The position numbers were made by a program, and so were the translations under genes. Below the pieces are notes generated by a model, which searched no databases, had not been told where the DNA came from, and was given only the letters and a program-made list of their open reading frames with translations. A stretch of DNA of 64,000 bases from Bacteroidales bacterium (GTDB taxonomy: Bacteria > Bacteroidota > Bacteroidia > Bacteroidales > UBA932). The stretch is taken from assembly GCA_017557535.1 (NCBI GenBank), contig JAFYYM010000084.1:35263-99262 (forward strand), written 5' to 3'. This document shows, piece after piece, positions 54,124 to 63,999 of the stretch; positions within the stretch are counted from its first letter, which is position 1; every line of letters starts with the position of its first letter.

Positions 54124-55986
54124 TTAATCGGCAAGCGGCACCCAGACCTTCATCTTCCCGGCCTCGCGGTTATCCCAGGAGTAATAAGGAATGTAGTTAA
54201 GAGTCTGGTCACCCACATGGGCGGTGATCTCCACAATGCCGCGGAGTTTGTCAGCCTCAAAAGCAGTATCAAACTGGGCATTCTCGGCGATACGCAGAGC
54301 ATCGAAATCGACTTTATTGTCAGCCTCCTCAATGCAGTACACGAGAGGACCTCTCTGAACAGCCCTCATTCCTTCGTCTTCCTTGACTCTGGGATCGGCG
54401 GCAACGACCTCAACAGGCATGTCCATATTCAGGTCGATGAAGTCCCCTTCTTTCCACTTGCGGTCGATTACGGCATATCCATTCTCGACAGGAACCTCGA
54501 CAGCCTCGTCGTTCACAGCGATAGTGTAGTTCTTGCACCAGCCAGGGACGCGGAGACGGATCTGGGTCTTGACAGGAGCCTTCGCCCCAACCTCGAGTCT
54601 CATGTAGCCTTGCCAAGGATATTCTGTCTTCTGGGTCAAAGTGACGGTTTTCTTGTCGACTGTCACCTCTGCCGTATTACCGATATAGAGGTTGACCCAT
54701 ATCGCGTTATCAGACACGCCATAGATATAATTGCCTATGGAAGGAAGGAAGCGGCAGATCTGGCTTGGGCAGCAGGCGCATCCGTACCAGGCCTGGCGGT
54801 GATGGTTGCCAAGGGACTCGAGCGGATTGACATAGAAGAAGCGATCACCGGCGAGGGATATTCCAGCGAGGGCACCATTGTACATAGACCTCTCAAGGAC
54901 ATCGACATACTTGCTGTCCCCAGTGAACTGGTTCATCCTCCAGTTCCAGAGAACCATACCGACAGATGCGCAGGTCTCGCAATAAGCGGTCAGGTTAGGA
55001 AGGGAGTAATCATTCGTGAAACCCTCGTTTGTGGAAGACTGGCCGATACCGCCGGTGATGTACATATTCCTCAACACGACATCGTCCCAGAGGCGGTGCA
55101 ATGCGTCAATATAGCCCTGGTCACCCGTGTAGGCGGCGACATCGGACATTCCGCAATAGAGATACATAGCCCTGACAGCGTGACCTGCGATCTCGGACAT
55201 CTCCCTCACAGGCACATCGTCCTGGTAGTAAACCGGCGGCCAAGGCCTGTTTTTAAACTTGCCATAAGTGCCGTAACCGTGACCTCTCTGGTCGAGCAGC
55301 CACTCAGCGAAATCAAGATACTTCTTCTCACCAGTTGTCTGATAGAGCTTCACAAGAGCGAGCTCAATCTCTTCATGGCCAGGCACCCAGTGGCGTTTGT
55401 CGGGACCGAAGATGGTCATCATGTGGTCCGCCATCTTGATGCAGACATCCAGCAGCTTGCGCTTGCCGGTCACGTTGTAGTAAGCCACACCGGCCTCAAT
55501 CATATGACCGGCGCAGTACATCTCGTGCCTGTCCATGTTGTCCCAACGCTTGTCCAGACCGGTAAGGGTGTAAAAAGTGTTAATGTAGCCATCCTCCTGC
55601 TGCGCCGCCGCGAACTTGTCGATCCACTCGTCGCATTTGGCCTCAAGCACGGGATCGGAATTGTTCTGAAGAGAATACGCCATTCCCTCAAGAGCCTTGT
55701 ACACATCGGAATCATCGAAGAATATTCCCGAGTGCTCCCCCTCTCCCTTCGCGGCGTTCTCGAAGTTGCGGATACGGCCTGTCTGATTCTCAATCTGGTC
55801 AATGCAGACATTGAGGGTCACATCCTTATGGCTCTGCAACCTTGGAGTCCAGAAGCCATCATCAATCTTGACATCCGAGAACTTGACCGGAGTGATCATC
55901 TTCATTGTGGCCTCTTTCTTCTCCCCGCAAGAAGAAAGAACAAGGGCTACCACGGCGAGGATAAATACTGATCTTCTCATATTCAT
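54124..55986 (-). CDS. GH127 (DUF1680) beta-L-arabinofuranosidase, lipoprotein, copy B
   Basis: A 620-residue lipoprotein (lipobox VLSSC), paralog of copy A (49024-50889). Same sites: CETC (AYCETCASVGMVLWNWRM) and the Cys pair in YGCACCPSQICRF. The two copies differ mainly in a middle loop (here HGYGTYGKFKNRPWPPVYY) and at the termini. Two adjacent ATG codons (55986, 55980) are possible starts. It is the first enzyme gene after SusD, behind a strong hairpin (56002-56023) that may limit its expression relative to SusC/SusD. Confidence 0.92.
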   Translation of the reverse strand: MNMRRSVFILAVVALVLSSCGEKKEATMKMITPVKFSDVKIDDGFWTPRLQSHKDVTLNVCIDQIENQTGRIRNFENAAKGEGEHSGIFFDDSDVYKALEGMAYSLQNNSDPVLEAKCDEWIDKFAAAQQEDGYINTFYTLTGLDKRWDNMDRHEMYCAGHMIEAGVAYYNVTGKRKLLDVCIKMADHMMTIFGPDKRHWVPGHEEIELALVKLYQTTGEKKYLDFAEWLLDQRGHGYGTYGKFKNRPWPPVYYQDDVPVREMSEIAGHAVRAMYLYCGMSDVAAYTGDQGYIDALHRLWDDVVLRNMYITGGIGQSSTNEGFTNDYSLPNLTAYCETCASVGMVLWNWRMNQFTGDSKYVDVLERSMYNGALAGISLAGDRFFYVNPLESLGNHHRQAWYGCACCPSQICRFLPSIGNYIYGVSDNAIWVNLYIGNTAEVTVDKKTVTLTQKTEYPWQGYMRLEVGAKAPVKTQIRLRVPGWCKNYTIAVNDEAVEVPVENGYAVIDRKWKEGDFIDLNMDMPVEVVAADPRVKEDEGMRAVQRGPLVYCIEEADNKVDFDALRIAENAQFDTAFEADKLRGIVEITAHVGDQTLNYIPYYSWDNREAGKMKVWVPLAD

Positions 55987-56001
55987 TATTAATCGGTTAA
56001 A

Positions 56002-56023
56002 GGGTGCCGGACATCCGGCACCC
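56002..56023 (-). terminator. Hairpin between SusD and glycosidase genes
   Basis: 10-bp perfect stem GGGTGCCGGA (56002-56011) and TCCGGCACCC (56014-56023), loop of 2 nt; on the minus strand it is followed by TTTAACCG. It could act as a partial terminator or an RNA-processing stop, raising SusC/SusD levels over the enzymes. Confidence 0.6.
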
Positions 56024-56051
56024 TCGAAAGCCTGCTCAGAGGCTGGACATT

Positions 56052-57680
56052 CTATTTGTAGTTAGGGTTCTGAACGAGGTTCGGGTTAGGAGTAAGGGCG
56101 CTCTCAGGTATAGGATAGAGAGCCACTCCCTCGCCCTTGGCCTCATGCGAGAGCCAGTTCTTCTTTGTGAACACCCCGAAACGAATGCAACGGGTCCTGT
56201 TGCCGAACTCCCAGACGAACTCCCACTTGTACTCGTCGTACAAACGGCCGAACTGGATCGGGGAGGTGTCTCCTTCCTTGATGCTCTTACCGTAGTCCTC
56301 AAGATAATAGCCATACTTGTAAGAGGAGTTCTCCTTCAGCTGGTCATCGGTAACGACAGCTTTCTCAGGATTGTCCTTGAAGTCGCGTTGACGGACCTGA
56401 GTCACGAGGGCGCCGGCTCCGGACTGTCCCGAACGGAGCAGACTCTCTGCCTTCATCAGCAGTATCTCGGCATAACGGAAGTAAGGCTGGTCGTTATCCA
56501 AACTACCCGGGGTCTTCGGAAGCACCTCGAACTTGTTCATACGGTAACCTTCCCACTCCATATTGAAGTTACCACTCTGAATCTCCTTTGTGTAGGAGAG
56601 GTCAGGATAGGCTCCGTCAACCGCGTCATAGATACACTTGATAGGCTCGGTGGTGCCATACTTGTACTGCGGTCCATGAAGGAAACTGTCATCCAAACGG
56701 CTGTCATCGGGATCGAAGGTGTCAATGAACTGAGGGATAGCCATGGCCGATCCTGAACCCCAAGGAGTACCTGACAAATCGAATTTCTGCTTGATAGGAG
56801 CTCCCCAAGAGAATAGGTGGAGACTGAAACCAGTCGCGAAGCTCTGGTCGAACGGGATCGCGAAGATGATCTCCTTGTTGGCGGCGCATTTCGCCTGGTC
56901 AGCGAGGAAGTTGTCCCTGAAATTCTCGGAGAGCTGGAACTTGCCACTGTTGATGATGGCGTCGCAGGCGCTGATGCAATCCTGCCAGTGAGCGGTGCCT
57001 GAGAAGACTTCAGCATTGAGGTAAGTCCTGGCAAGGAGGGCGTAGGCGGCCCACTTGTTCATCAATCCGTAACGCTCACCACCCTGAACCTCGGAAAGGG
57101 CAGGGATAGCTGCCTGAAGCTCACTGACGATGAAGTTGTAAATCTCGGCCCTGGGGGTCTTCTCAGGAAGATCCTGAGTAGGCTCAGTAACGAGAGGAGC
57201 ATCACCCCAGTTGTCGCAGACAATATAGTAATAGAAGGCGCGGAGAGCCTTAAGCTCAGCTATAGCCGCAGCCTGGGCCGAGTTGTCAAGCTCAAGCTGG
57301 TTGTCTTCCATCTGCTTGAGGGCGTTGTTGCAAAGACCTATACCTCTCCATGTGGCGTTCCAGGCCGAGGCAATCTCGCCCTGCTCGGAGTTCCAGGAGT
57401 GGTAATGCATACGACGATAGCGGCCACCGTCATCCCAACCTGTAGAGTTCGGCGGCATGACCAGGACATCAGTGGTGGTGTTGTCCATTGCCCAGAGGCC
57501 GGTGTGGCTTTGATAACTCCTCAAAGGAGTATAGCAGGCTCCGATAACAGGCCTTAGGTCTGTCGGGGAATACTTGTAGGAACTCTGCGTCAGGGAGCTA
57601 TAGACCTGCTCAGTCAAATCAGTACAAGCCGTGAAGGCCAAGGCGCAGGCGATTGAGATAGCTAAAAATATCTTTTTCAT
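56052..57680 (-). CDS. SusD/RagB-family glycan-binding lipoprotein
   Basis: A 542-residue surface lipoprotein (lipobox LAFTAC). Family layout: N-terminal SusD-like helices (AWNATWRGIGLCNNALKQ), TPR-like region (DNWGDAPLVTEPTQDLPEKTP), and the common C-terminal RYAEILLMKAESLLRSG and NPNYK end. It binds the glycan and closes over the SusC channel. 12 nt downstream of the SusC gene. Ligand not determinable; the enzymes downstream point to beta-L-arabinofuranosides. Confidence 0.95.
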   Translation of the reverse strand: MKKIFLAISIACALAFTACTDLTEQVYSSLTQSSYKYSPTDLRPVIGACYTPLRSYQSHTGLWAMDNTTTDVLVMPPNSTGWDDGGRYRRMHYHSWNSEQGEIASAWNATWRGIGLCNNALKQMEDNQLELDNSAQAAAIAELKALRAFYYYIVCDNWGDAPLVTEPTQDLPEKTPRAEIYNFIVSELQAAIPALSEVQGGERYGLMNKWAAYALLARTYLNAEVFSGTAHWQDCISACDAIINSGKFQLSENFRDNFLADQAKCAANKEIIFAIPFDQSFATGFSLHLFSWGAPIKQKFDLSGTPWGSGSAMAIPQFIDTFDPDDSRLDDSFLHGPQYKYGTTEPIKCIYDAVDGAYPDLSYTKEIQSGNFNMEWEGYRMNKFEVLPKTPGSLDNDQPYFRYAEILLMKAESLLRSGQSGAGALVTQVRQRDFKDNPEKAVVTDDQLKENSSYKYGYYLEDYGKSIKEGDTSPIQFGRLYDEYKWEFVWEFGNRTRCIRFGVFTKKNWLSHEAKGEGVALYPIPESALTPNPNLVQNPNYK

Positions 57681-57692
57681 AACGCGGTCCGA

Positions 57693-60692
57693 TTAAAATT
57701 TGAACGTTACACCGAAGGTATATGACCTGGTGGCCGGGTAGCGATAGTAACTATCGGCTCCAGGGGTAAGACCGGTCACTGAAACCTCAGGATCGATTCC
57801 TGTATATCCAGTGAAGGTGGCGACATTACGTAGGGTCGTGAACAGGCGGATACTGCGGATGTTCTTGCTCTTGAACGGGATGGTGTATCCGAGAGTCATG
57901 TTGTCGATCTTCCAGTAGTCACCGTCCTCGACATAGTAGCTGACATACTGGCAAGGCTGGTCATCGGCGAGAACCGCCTTCCCGTAAACCTTGTCGAACG
58001 CGCTCTTAAGGACGTTACCACGGGTCAGCATTGTGGTGGTGGCCCACTTCATGGCGGTGAGGTTCAGGATCTGGAACCCGAAGGCGCCGCGCATGTTAAC
58101 CTGGAAATCAAGGTTCTTCCAACGGATGGTGTTGTTCCAGTTGAGGAAGTGGGAAGGAATACCATTACCGAGGATCTGCTTGTCGGTAGGCTGCTGGTCG
58201 TTAATGGACTTGGGCTGTCCGTCCTCACCTTCAATGATCCAGTGGCCAGTATTGTCGATATCCACGCTCTTGAAGCCCCAGAAGTTACCCAGAGGCTCTC
58301 CAACCTTCAGACGGTGGGTAGTCTGCTGCATAGGCTCACCTGTGCTACCCTGATCGGAATAATCGGAAGCAAGGAACTTGTCGTTCGAGAGGCTGAGCAG
58401 CTCATTGCGGTTGTGAGAGTAGTTCATGGAGGTGTTCCATGTGAAATCTTTCTCGCGGATCACATCCACGCTCACTCCGACCTCGATACCGGTGTTGAGA
58501 ATCGAACCGGCATTAGCGGTCATGGTGTTGTAGATGTAAGGAGGTGTGGCTACCGTATAATCCCAGAGAAGGTCGAGGGTCTTACGATTGTACCAGTCGA
58601 TGGTACCTGTCACGCGGTCGTCAACCAGACCGAAGTCCAAACCGACGTTCCACTCGTGCTTGCGCTCCCACTTGAGGTAAGGGTTAGCGTTCTTGTTCGG
58701 CATCAGAGTCTGGGCGAAACCGCCGTTGTAGTAGCCGTTCGTGCCGAATGAGAGGGTGTTGAGGGACATGTAACGGGATGAAGGCTCCGTACCGGTCTCT
58801 CCATAACCGACCCTCAGCTTGAGGGCGCTGATCACATCGCTATCCTTCAAGAAGGCTTCCTCCTTGACATTCCAAGCCGCGGATGCTGACCAGAAATTAC
58901 CCCACTTGTTGTTCTCTCCGAACTTGGTGGAACCCTCACGACGGAAAGATCCGGAAAGCATGTAGCGTCCCTTGAAGTTGTAGTTGACACGGCCGAAGAA
59001 ACCGATGAGGGAATCCTCGCCCTTGTCGGAGGACATGTTCATGTAGCCGCTCTTGTATCCCTTGTTAATCTGGGTACCGGCTCCCATGTTGTTGTACTCG
59101 TAGTCATCCACGGCGAAACCGGAGTTCTGCATCCAGTAGTTCTGGGACTCATTCCTCAGGTAGGAATAACCGGCGAGGACCGTATAGTGGTGATCCTGGG
59201 CGAATGTGCTCTGCCACTGGGCGGTGAGCTCCATCAGGTCCTGCTGGCCGCGGTATGTTCCCCTGGAAGCGAAACCGTTCTTCGGGGTACGCGCGTTGTA
59301 TGAGTGGGCATGGGTCTCATAATGGCCCTGGATCTGGTTGTAGACGTTGGATGAGACCATAGCCTTGAAATCAAGTCCGACGATAGGAGTGTAGGTGACA
59401 GCTCCCATCATCCTGAGCATCGTGGCCTCGGTGTTACCCTTGGTCTCCTCGAGCAAGGAAACGGGGTTGTAATAGTCGGTGATACCGGTATTCTCCGAAT
59501 AAGAGCCATCAGGCTGGCGGATCGGAGTCGTCGGGTTGTAGTTGATATTATTGTAGACAGAGGTATCGAAACTGCCGCCGTCGGAACCGTTGTGGTATTT
59601 CATGCGGAAACCATTGACAGAGGCGTTGATCTTCACCTTGTTGTCGAACATCCTGTGGTTGACCTCGATACGAGGGAACATCATGTTGTTGTTCGAGAGC
59701 TTTATGATACCCTGCATACCCCTGTACTCGAAGGATGCCATGTAGTTGGTCTGCTTCGTGCCACCCCTAAGGCTGATGTTGTAGATCTGGGAGATAGGGG
59801 TGCGGGTGATCTCGTCAAGCCAATTGACGGAGGCGCCATCATCGTGGTAACCAACGTGTCCCTGAGCGAGCTGGCGATACTCCGCTGCCGTCAAGTAAGG
59901 CAGGGAGCGGGTAATCTGCTGAGTTGAGACATAAGCGTTGACATCCACCGTCGTGGGCATCTCTCCCTGGGCGTTCTTGGTCGTGATGATTATAACTCCA
60001 TTGGTACCGCGGGTACCGTAGATAGCGGCGGCGGAACCATCCTTCAGCACGTCGATTGACTGGATGTCATCCGGAGAGACCTGGTCAAGGCTTCCGGGAA
60101 TACCATCGATAAGAACGAGCGGAGCGGTGCTGGCCTTGAGAGTCGTGGCACCACGAAGGGATATCTGGGTGCTTGAGACAGGGTTGCCATCCGGGTTATT
60201 GACGACCAGTCCGGGAACCTTACCTTTGATAAGGTCGGCGGCGTTGGCACCAGGGGTCTTCACGAAGTTCTCCTCCTTGACAGACGAGATAGCGCTGGCC
60301 ACCTCAGTTTTCTTCATGGTACCGTAACCGATAGCCACTGACTCCTGAAGCAGGGTTGTGTCCTCCTCCAAAGAGACGTTGTAAACACTTCCGGAACCTA
60401 AAGTGACTTGGACCGTCGCAAAACCAAGACTACCCACCTCCAGAACTTTCGTTCCGGCGGGAACATCAAGCGCATAACGTCCATCGACACCTGTGACAGT
60501 ACCGGTAGTCGTACCTGGAATCATCACGGACGCACCTGGAACAGGAGCTCCAGACTTGTCAGTCACGATTCCTGAAACATGTTTTTTGTTGTTCTGCTGT
60601 AAACTGGCAGAACCACCTGTCGCTGAGACGGCCGCTCCAGCCCAAGAGGTGGAGAGCAGGGCGACGAGCAACAATGTAAGGACTCGTTTCAT
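57693..60692 (-). CDS. SusC/RagA-family TonB-dependent glycan transporter
   Basis: The 999-residue outer-membrane transporter carries a signal peptide (LLSTSWAGAAVSA), a carboxypeptidase-D-regulatory-like domain (VSGIVTDKSGAPVPGASVMI), and a plug with the SusC signature (VLIDGIPGSLDQVSPDDIQS, then DGSAAAIYGTRGTNGVIIITT). A 22-strand barrel ends TFGVTFKF. It imports oligosaccharides with energy from TonB. It is the first gene of the locus; no clean -33/-7 promoter could be fixed in the 216-nt region before it, and no regulator gene is linked. Confidence 0.96.
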   Translation of the reverse strand: MKRVLTLLLVALLSTSWAGAAVSATGGSASLQQNNKKHVSGIVTDKSGAPVPGASVMIPGTTTGTVTGVDGRYALDVPAGTKVLEVGSLGFATVQVTLGSGSVYNVSLEEDTTLLQESVAIGYGTMKKTEVASAISSVKEENFVKTPGANAADLIKGKVPGLVVNNPDGNPVSSTQISLRGATTLKASTAPLVLIDGIPGSLDQVSPDDIQSIDVLKDGSAAAIYGTRGTNGVIIITTKNAQGEMPTTVDVNAYVSTQQITRSLPYLTAAEYRQLAQGHVGYHDDGASVNWLDEITRTPISQIYNISLRGGTKQTNYMASFEYRGMQGIIKLSNNNMMFPRIEVNHRMFDNKVKINASVNGFRMKYHNGSDGGSFDTSVYNNINYNPTTPIRQPDGSYSENTGITDYYNPVSLLEETKGNTEATMLRMMGAVTYTPIVGLDFKAMVSSNVYNQIQGHYETHAHSYNARTPKNGFASRGTYRGQQDLMELTAQWQSTFAQDHHYTVLAGYSYLRNESQNYWMQNSGFAVDDYEYNNMGAGTQINKGYKSGYMNMSSDKGEDSLIGFFGRVNYNFKGRYMLSGSFRREGSTKFGENNKWGNFWSASAAWNVKEEAFLKDSDVISALKLRVGYGETGTEPSSRYMSLNTLSFGTNGYYNGGFAQTLMPNKNANPYLKWERKHEWNVGLDFGLVDDRVTGTIDWYNRKTLDLLWDYTVATPPYIYNTMTANAGSILNTGIEVGVSVDVIREKDFTWNTSMNYSHNRNELLSLSNDKFLASDYSDQGSTGEPMQQTTHRLKVGEPLGNFWGFKSVDIDNTGHWIIEGEDGQPKSINDQQPTDKQILGNGIPSHFLNWNNTIRWKNLDFQVNMRGAFGFQILNLTAMKWATTTMLTRGNVLKSAFDKVYGKAVLADDQPCQYVSYYVEDGDYWKIDNMTLGYTIPFKSKNIRSIRLFTTLRNVATFTGYTGIDPEVSVTGLTPGADSYYRYPATRSYTFGVTFKF

Positions 60693-60852
60693 AAAATGGT
60701 TGATGATTAATAATGTGGTAATACTGAATATGTGGTTAGTATTATTCGCATTTTACCCAAAACTTTCGAAATTTAAGAACACTCCTCGGAAAAACCAAGT
60801 TTTAAATCGCTTTAAAGGGCATTTGGGCCGATAAACCACTGGTAATAAAACA

Positions 60853-60888
60853 ATTCCGGGATGGAAGTTTTTTCTTCCATCCCGGAAT
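60853..60888 (-). terminator. Terminator of the ribosomal protein operon
   Basis: 15-bp perfect stem ATTCCGGGATGGAAG (60853-60867) and CTTCCATCCCGGAAT (60874-60888), loop TTTTTT; on the minus strand followed by TGTTTTATT. It lies 21 nt downstream of rplQ. Confidence 0.85.
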
Positions 60889-60908
60889 CAAATAATCTCG
60901 CCGGGTGA

Positions 60909-61406
60909 TTACTCAGCCTTGGGCTCTTCAGCCGGAGTCTCGGCAGGAGCCTCAGCGGGAGCGGCCTCAGCCTTAGGCTCAGCCTTCTTCGCGCGGCTAC
61001 GACGAGTGGACTTCTTAGCCTCCTTCTTAGCGGAAGCGAGGGCAGCCTCATTGAAGTCGACGAGCTCGATGAGCGCCATGTCGGCACCGTCACCAAGACG
61101 GAAACCGGTATGAAGGACGCGGGTATATCCTCCCGGACGATCAGCGATCTTCGGGGCGATCACACCGAACAACTCCTTGATAGCCTCTTTGTTCTTGAGA
61201 TAGCTGAACACGGTACGGCGGGAGTGGGTTGTGTCCTCCTTGGACTTGGTGATAAGCGGCTCCACATATGTCTTCAGGGCCTTGGCCTTGGCGACGGTGG
61301 TCTTGATCCTCTTGTGCATGATCAGAGAGGTGGCCATATTCGCCAGCATAGCCTTGCGGTGGCCGCTCTTGCGACCAAGGTGATTGATTGCTTTATTGTG
61401 CCTCAT
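60909..61406 (-). CDS. rplQ: 50S ribosomal protein L17 with an acidic C-terminal tail
   Basis: The 165-residue L17 has its core at residues ~1-115 ([37 protein letters not shown]). The last ~35 residues are a low-complexity tail rich in Ala, Pro, Glu and Lys, longer than the usual family length of about 120-130. Such tails are common in Bacteroidota L17 and may be disordered. It follows rpoA with a 2-nt gap. Last gene of the operon before a strong terminator. Confidence 0.97.
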   Translation of the reverse strand: MRHNKAINHLGRKSGHRKAMLANMATSLIMHKRIKTTVAKAKALKTYVEPLITKSKEDTTHSRRTVFSYLKNKEAIKELFGVIAPKIADRPGGYTRVLHTGFRLGDGADMALIELVDFNEAALASAKKEAKKSTRRSRAKKAEPKAEAAPAEAPAETPAEEPKAE

Positions 61407-61408
61407 TT

Positions 61409-62419
61409 CTAAACAACAGTCTTTTTCTTGGGTTCGATATTATATTTTCTGACATCCATGCCGAACTGGAGCTTCATCCTCTCGACCAGGAGGTCAATCT
61501 CGTTAAGAGACTTCTTTCCGAAGTTCCTGAACTTCATGAGCTCGTTCCTGGAATAGGAGACAAGGTCGGCGAAGGTGTCGATCTCAGCGGCTTTCAGGCA
61601 GTTGTAGGCCCTCACTGACAGACCCATGTCGGAAAGCTTGGTGAGGAGCAGATGCCTCATCCTGAGGCTCTCCTCGTCAAGTTCCTTAGAGTCGGACTCC
61701 ACCGTGCTCTCGAGAGAGATCTTCTTGTCGTCTGTAAAGAGCTTGAAGTGGTAAATGAGGATATTGGCCGCTTCCTGAAGAGCCTGGTTAGGAGAGATCG
61801 ATCCATCCGTGATGATCTCAAGATTGAGCTTCTCGTAATCGGTCTTCTGCTCGACACGCCAGTTCTCGACTGTCCAATTGACCTTTCTGATAGGAGTGTA
61901 GACCGCATCCACGGGGATAGTCCCGATAGGAGTGTTCTCATCCCTCATCTCCTCGGCGGGGACGAAGCCACGGCCCTTGGTGATGGTCAATGTCATCTCG
62001 AGAGTGACAGACGGCTCGAGCGAGCAGATATGCTGCTCAGGATTCAACACCTTGAAAGAAGACAATCCTTTTGAGATATCCTCGGCCGTGAATTCATTCT
62101 TGCCGCTGACGACAATATTCGCGACCTCGGTGTCTACAGACTCCACCATCCTCTTGAATCTGACCTGCTTGAGGTTGAGGATAATGTCCTGCATCCCCTC
62201 GATCACACCAGTGATCGTCGCGAACTCTTGGTCCACGCCGGAGATCTTGATCTGACTGATAGCGAAACCCTCGAGTGAAGCGAGGAGGATACGCCTCAAG
62301 GCGTTGCCGATGGTCTGACCGTAGCCAGGCTCAAGAGGCCTGAACTCGAAACGGCCGACGGTGTCGGTTCCTTCAAGCATTATCACCTTATCAGGTTTCT
62401 GAAATGCCAAGATTGCCAT
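61409..62419 (-). CDS. rpoA: DNA-directed RNA polymerase subunit alpha
   Basis: The 336-residue alpha subunit. N-terminal dimer domain: [37 protein letters not shown]-terminal DNA/activator-binding domain: [31 protein letters not shown]. It nucleates RNA polymerase assembly. Usual place in the alpha operon between rpsD and rplQ. Confidence 0.98.
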   Translation of the reverse strand: MAILAFQKPDKVIMLEGTDTVGRFEFRPLEPGYGQTIGNALRRILLASLEGFAISQIKISGVDQEFATITGVIEGMQDIILNLKQVRFKRMVESVDTEVANIVVSGKNEFTAEDISKGLSSFKVLNPEQHICSLEPSVTLEMTLTITKGRGFVPAEEMRDENTPIGTIPVDAVYTPIRKVNWTVENWRVEQKTDYEKLNLEIITDGSISPNQALQEAANILIYHFKLFTDDKKISLESTVESDSKELDEESLRMRHLLLTKLSDMGLSVRAYNCLKAAEIDTFADLVSYSRNELMKFRNFGKKSLNEIDLLVERMKLQFGMDVRKYNIEPKKKTVV

Positions 62420-62445
62420 GTTTGTTCTTTTTGGGTGTTAATACG

Positions 62446-63048
62446 TTACTTGGAGTACAGGTCAACTATGAGCTGCTCGTTAATAGGCTCAGGGATGTCA
62501 GTTCTGGCGGGCACATTCAGGAACTTGCCGGAAAGGGCCTTGGAGTCGAACTCAATCCATGAATACTTAGGAGCGGAAGCGACGCTCTTCTGGATGACCT
62601 CCAGACTCTTGGAACGCTCCCTGACAGCGACGACGTCACCAGGCTTCACCTGGGTGGAAGGAATGCTGCAGACCGCACCGTTAAGGGTGATGTGAGCGTG
62701 GCTCACGAGCTGCCTGGCGGCGGCCCTTGAAGGGGCTATTCCCATCCTGTAGACAACGTTGTCGATTCTGGACTCAAGGAGGAAGAGGAGGTTCTCACCC
62801 CTCTGGCCGCTCATGCGGGTAGCCTTGAGATAAGTGTTGTGGAACTGACGCTCGAGAAGACCGTACATGTAACGGACCTTCTGCTTTTCCTTCAGCTGCT
62901 GACCATACTCCTTCTGCTTTTTGCGCTTGGAGGCGAGGCCATGCTGTCCCGGAGGATAGTTCCTTTTCTCGAAATCCTTGTCGCTTCCGAAAATAGGCTC
63001 GCCGAACTTACGGGCGATCTTGGTGGTAGGACCAGTATATCTTGCCAT
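62446..63048 (-). CDS. rpsD: 30S ribosomal protein S4
   Basis: The 200-residue S4 initiates 30S assembly. Starts [16 protein letters not shown]; central S4 domain with [20 protein letters not shown] and [13 protein letters not shown]; ends [11 protein letters not shown]. It has no Cys zinc knuckle at the N-terminus. S4 also represses its operon in some bacteria by binding leader RNA; no such site can be shown here. Confidence 0.98.
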   Translation of the reverse strand: MARYTGPTTKIARKFGEPIFGSDKDFEKRNYPPGQHGLASKRKKQKEYGQQLKEKQKVRYMYGLLERQFHNTYLKATRMSGQRGENLLFLLESRIDNVVYRMGIAPSRAAARQLVSHAHITLNGAVCSIPSTQVKPGDVVAVRERSKSLEVIQKSVASAPKYSWIEFDSKALSGKFLNVPARTDIPEPINEQLIVDLYSK

Positions 63049-63067
63049 AATTAAATCTGATTAAAAA

Positions 63068-63454
63068 TTAAACTTTACGGCGGCCCTTCGGTCTGCAACC
63101 ATTGTGGGGCATGGGGGTCACATCGATGATCTCGGTGACGACGATCCCGGCGTTATTGATGGTCCTGATGGCGGACTCACGGCCGGCTCCAGGGCCCTTG
63201 ACATAAACTTTTACCTTGCGGAGACCAGCGTCGTAAGCGGTCTTGGAAGCATCCTCAGCGGCCATTTGGGCGGCGTAAGGAGTGTTCTTCTTGGACCCGC
63301 GGAAACCGCACTTACCAGCTGATGACCAGCTGATAACCTGTCCCTGGTTGTTGGTCAGGGAGACGATCACGTTGTTGAAGGTTGATGAAATATGGGCCTG
63401 GCCCGTAGCCTCAACCTTGACAACTCTCTTTGATGCTGTAGTTTTCTTTGCCAT
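63068..63454 (-). CDS. rpsK: 30S ribosomal protein S11
   Basis: The 128-residue S11 of the platform. Motifs: [36 protein letters not shown] and the C-terminal [16 protein letters not shown]. Length is normal. Between rpsM and rpsD in the standard order; gaps of 13 and 19 nt. Confidence 0.98.
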   Translation of the reverse strand: MAKKTTASKRVVKVEATGQAHISSTFNNVIVSLTNNQGQVISWSSAGKCGFRGSKKNTPYAAQMAAEDASKTAYDAGLRKVKVYVKGPGAGRESAIRTINNAGIVVTEIIDVTPMPHNGCRPKGRRKV

Positions 63455-63467
63455 AATTCATCAATTT

Positions 63468-63845
63468 TTACTTGGTCGCCTTCTTCTTGTTAGCGACAGT
63501 CTTCTTCTTACCCTTCCTCGTACGGGCGTTGTTCTTGGTGCTCTGTCCACGGACAGGGAGGCCGATACGATGACGGATTCCGCGATAGCAACCGATGTCC
63601 ATCAGTCGCTTGATGTTCATCTGGACGGTTGAACGGAGCTCACCCTCGATCTTGTACTCCTCGTTGATGAGGTTACGGATCAAAGCGACCTGCTCATCGT
63701 TCCATTCACCGACCTTGATGTCGTAGTCGATACCGCACTTGTCGAGAATCTGCCTCGCGCTGCTGCGGCCGATACCGAAGATGTAGGTGAGACCGATCTC
63801 ACCCCTTTTGTTGTTAGGTAAATCAACACCGGCTATTCTTGCCAT
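63468..63845 (-). CDS. rpsM: 30S ribosomal protein S13
   Basis: The 125-residue S13 of the head, contacting P-site tRNA. Motifs: [31 protein letters not shown], and the basic C-terminus [16 protein letters not shown] ... TRKGKKKTV. Located 37 nt after rpmJ. Confidence 0.98.
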   Translation of the reverse strand: MARIAGVDLPNNKRGEIGLTYIFGIGRSSARQILDKCGIDYDIKVGEWNDEQVALIRNLINEEYKIEGELRSTVQMNIKRLMDIGCYRGIRHRIGLPVRGQSTKNNARTRKGKKKTVANKKKATK

Positions 63846-63882
63846 AATTTATCTTAGACTTTATTTGTTTTACAAAAAGCTG

Positions 63883-63999
63883 TTATCCCTGGCGCATCTT
63901 GAACTTGGGGTTCTTCTTGCAGATGACATAGAGACGGCCTTTGCGTCTGACGATCTTGCAATCATCGCTGCGCTTCTTGATGGATGTTTTGACTTTCAT
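63883..63999 (-). CDS. rpmJ: 50S ribosomal protein L36
   Basis: A short 38-residue gene. It begins [20 protein letters not shown] and ends [14 protein letters not shown]; the pattern and length match L36. Only two Cys are present, instead of the full zinc ribbon seen in zinc-binding L36, so it is the partial or zinc-free form. It starts 1 nt inside the window end; the operon continues beyond it. Confidence 0.96.
   Translation of the reverse strand: MKVKTSIKKRSDDCKIVRRKGRLYVICKKNPKFKMRQG

Noticed and set aside
54217-55971. A long open plus-strand frame (over 580 codons) opposite the GH127 copy B gene.
   Set aside because: It is antisense to a well-supported enzyme with signal peptide and catalytic motifs; its translation shows no domain pattern and arises from codon bias of the real gene.
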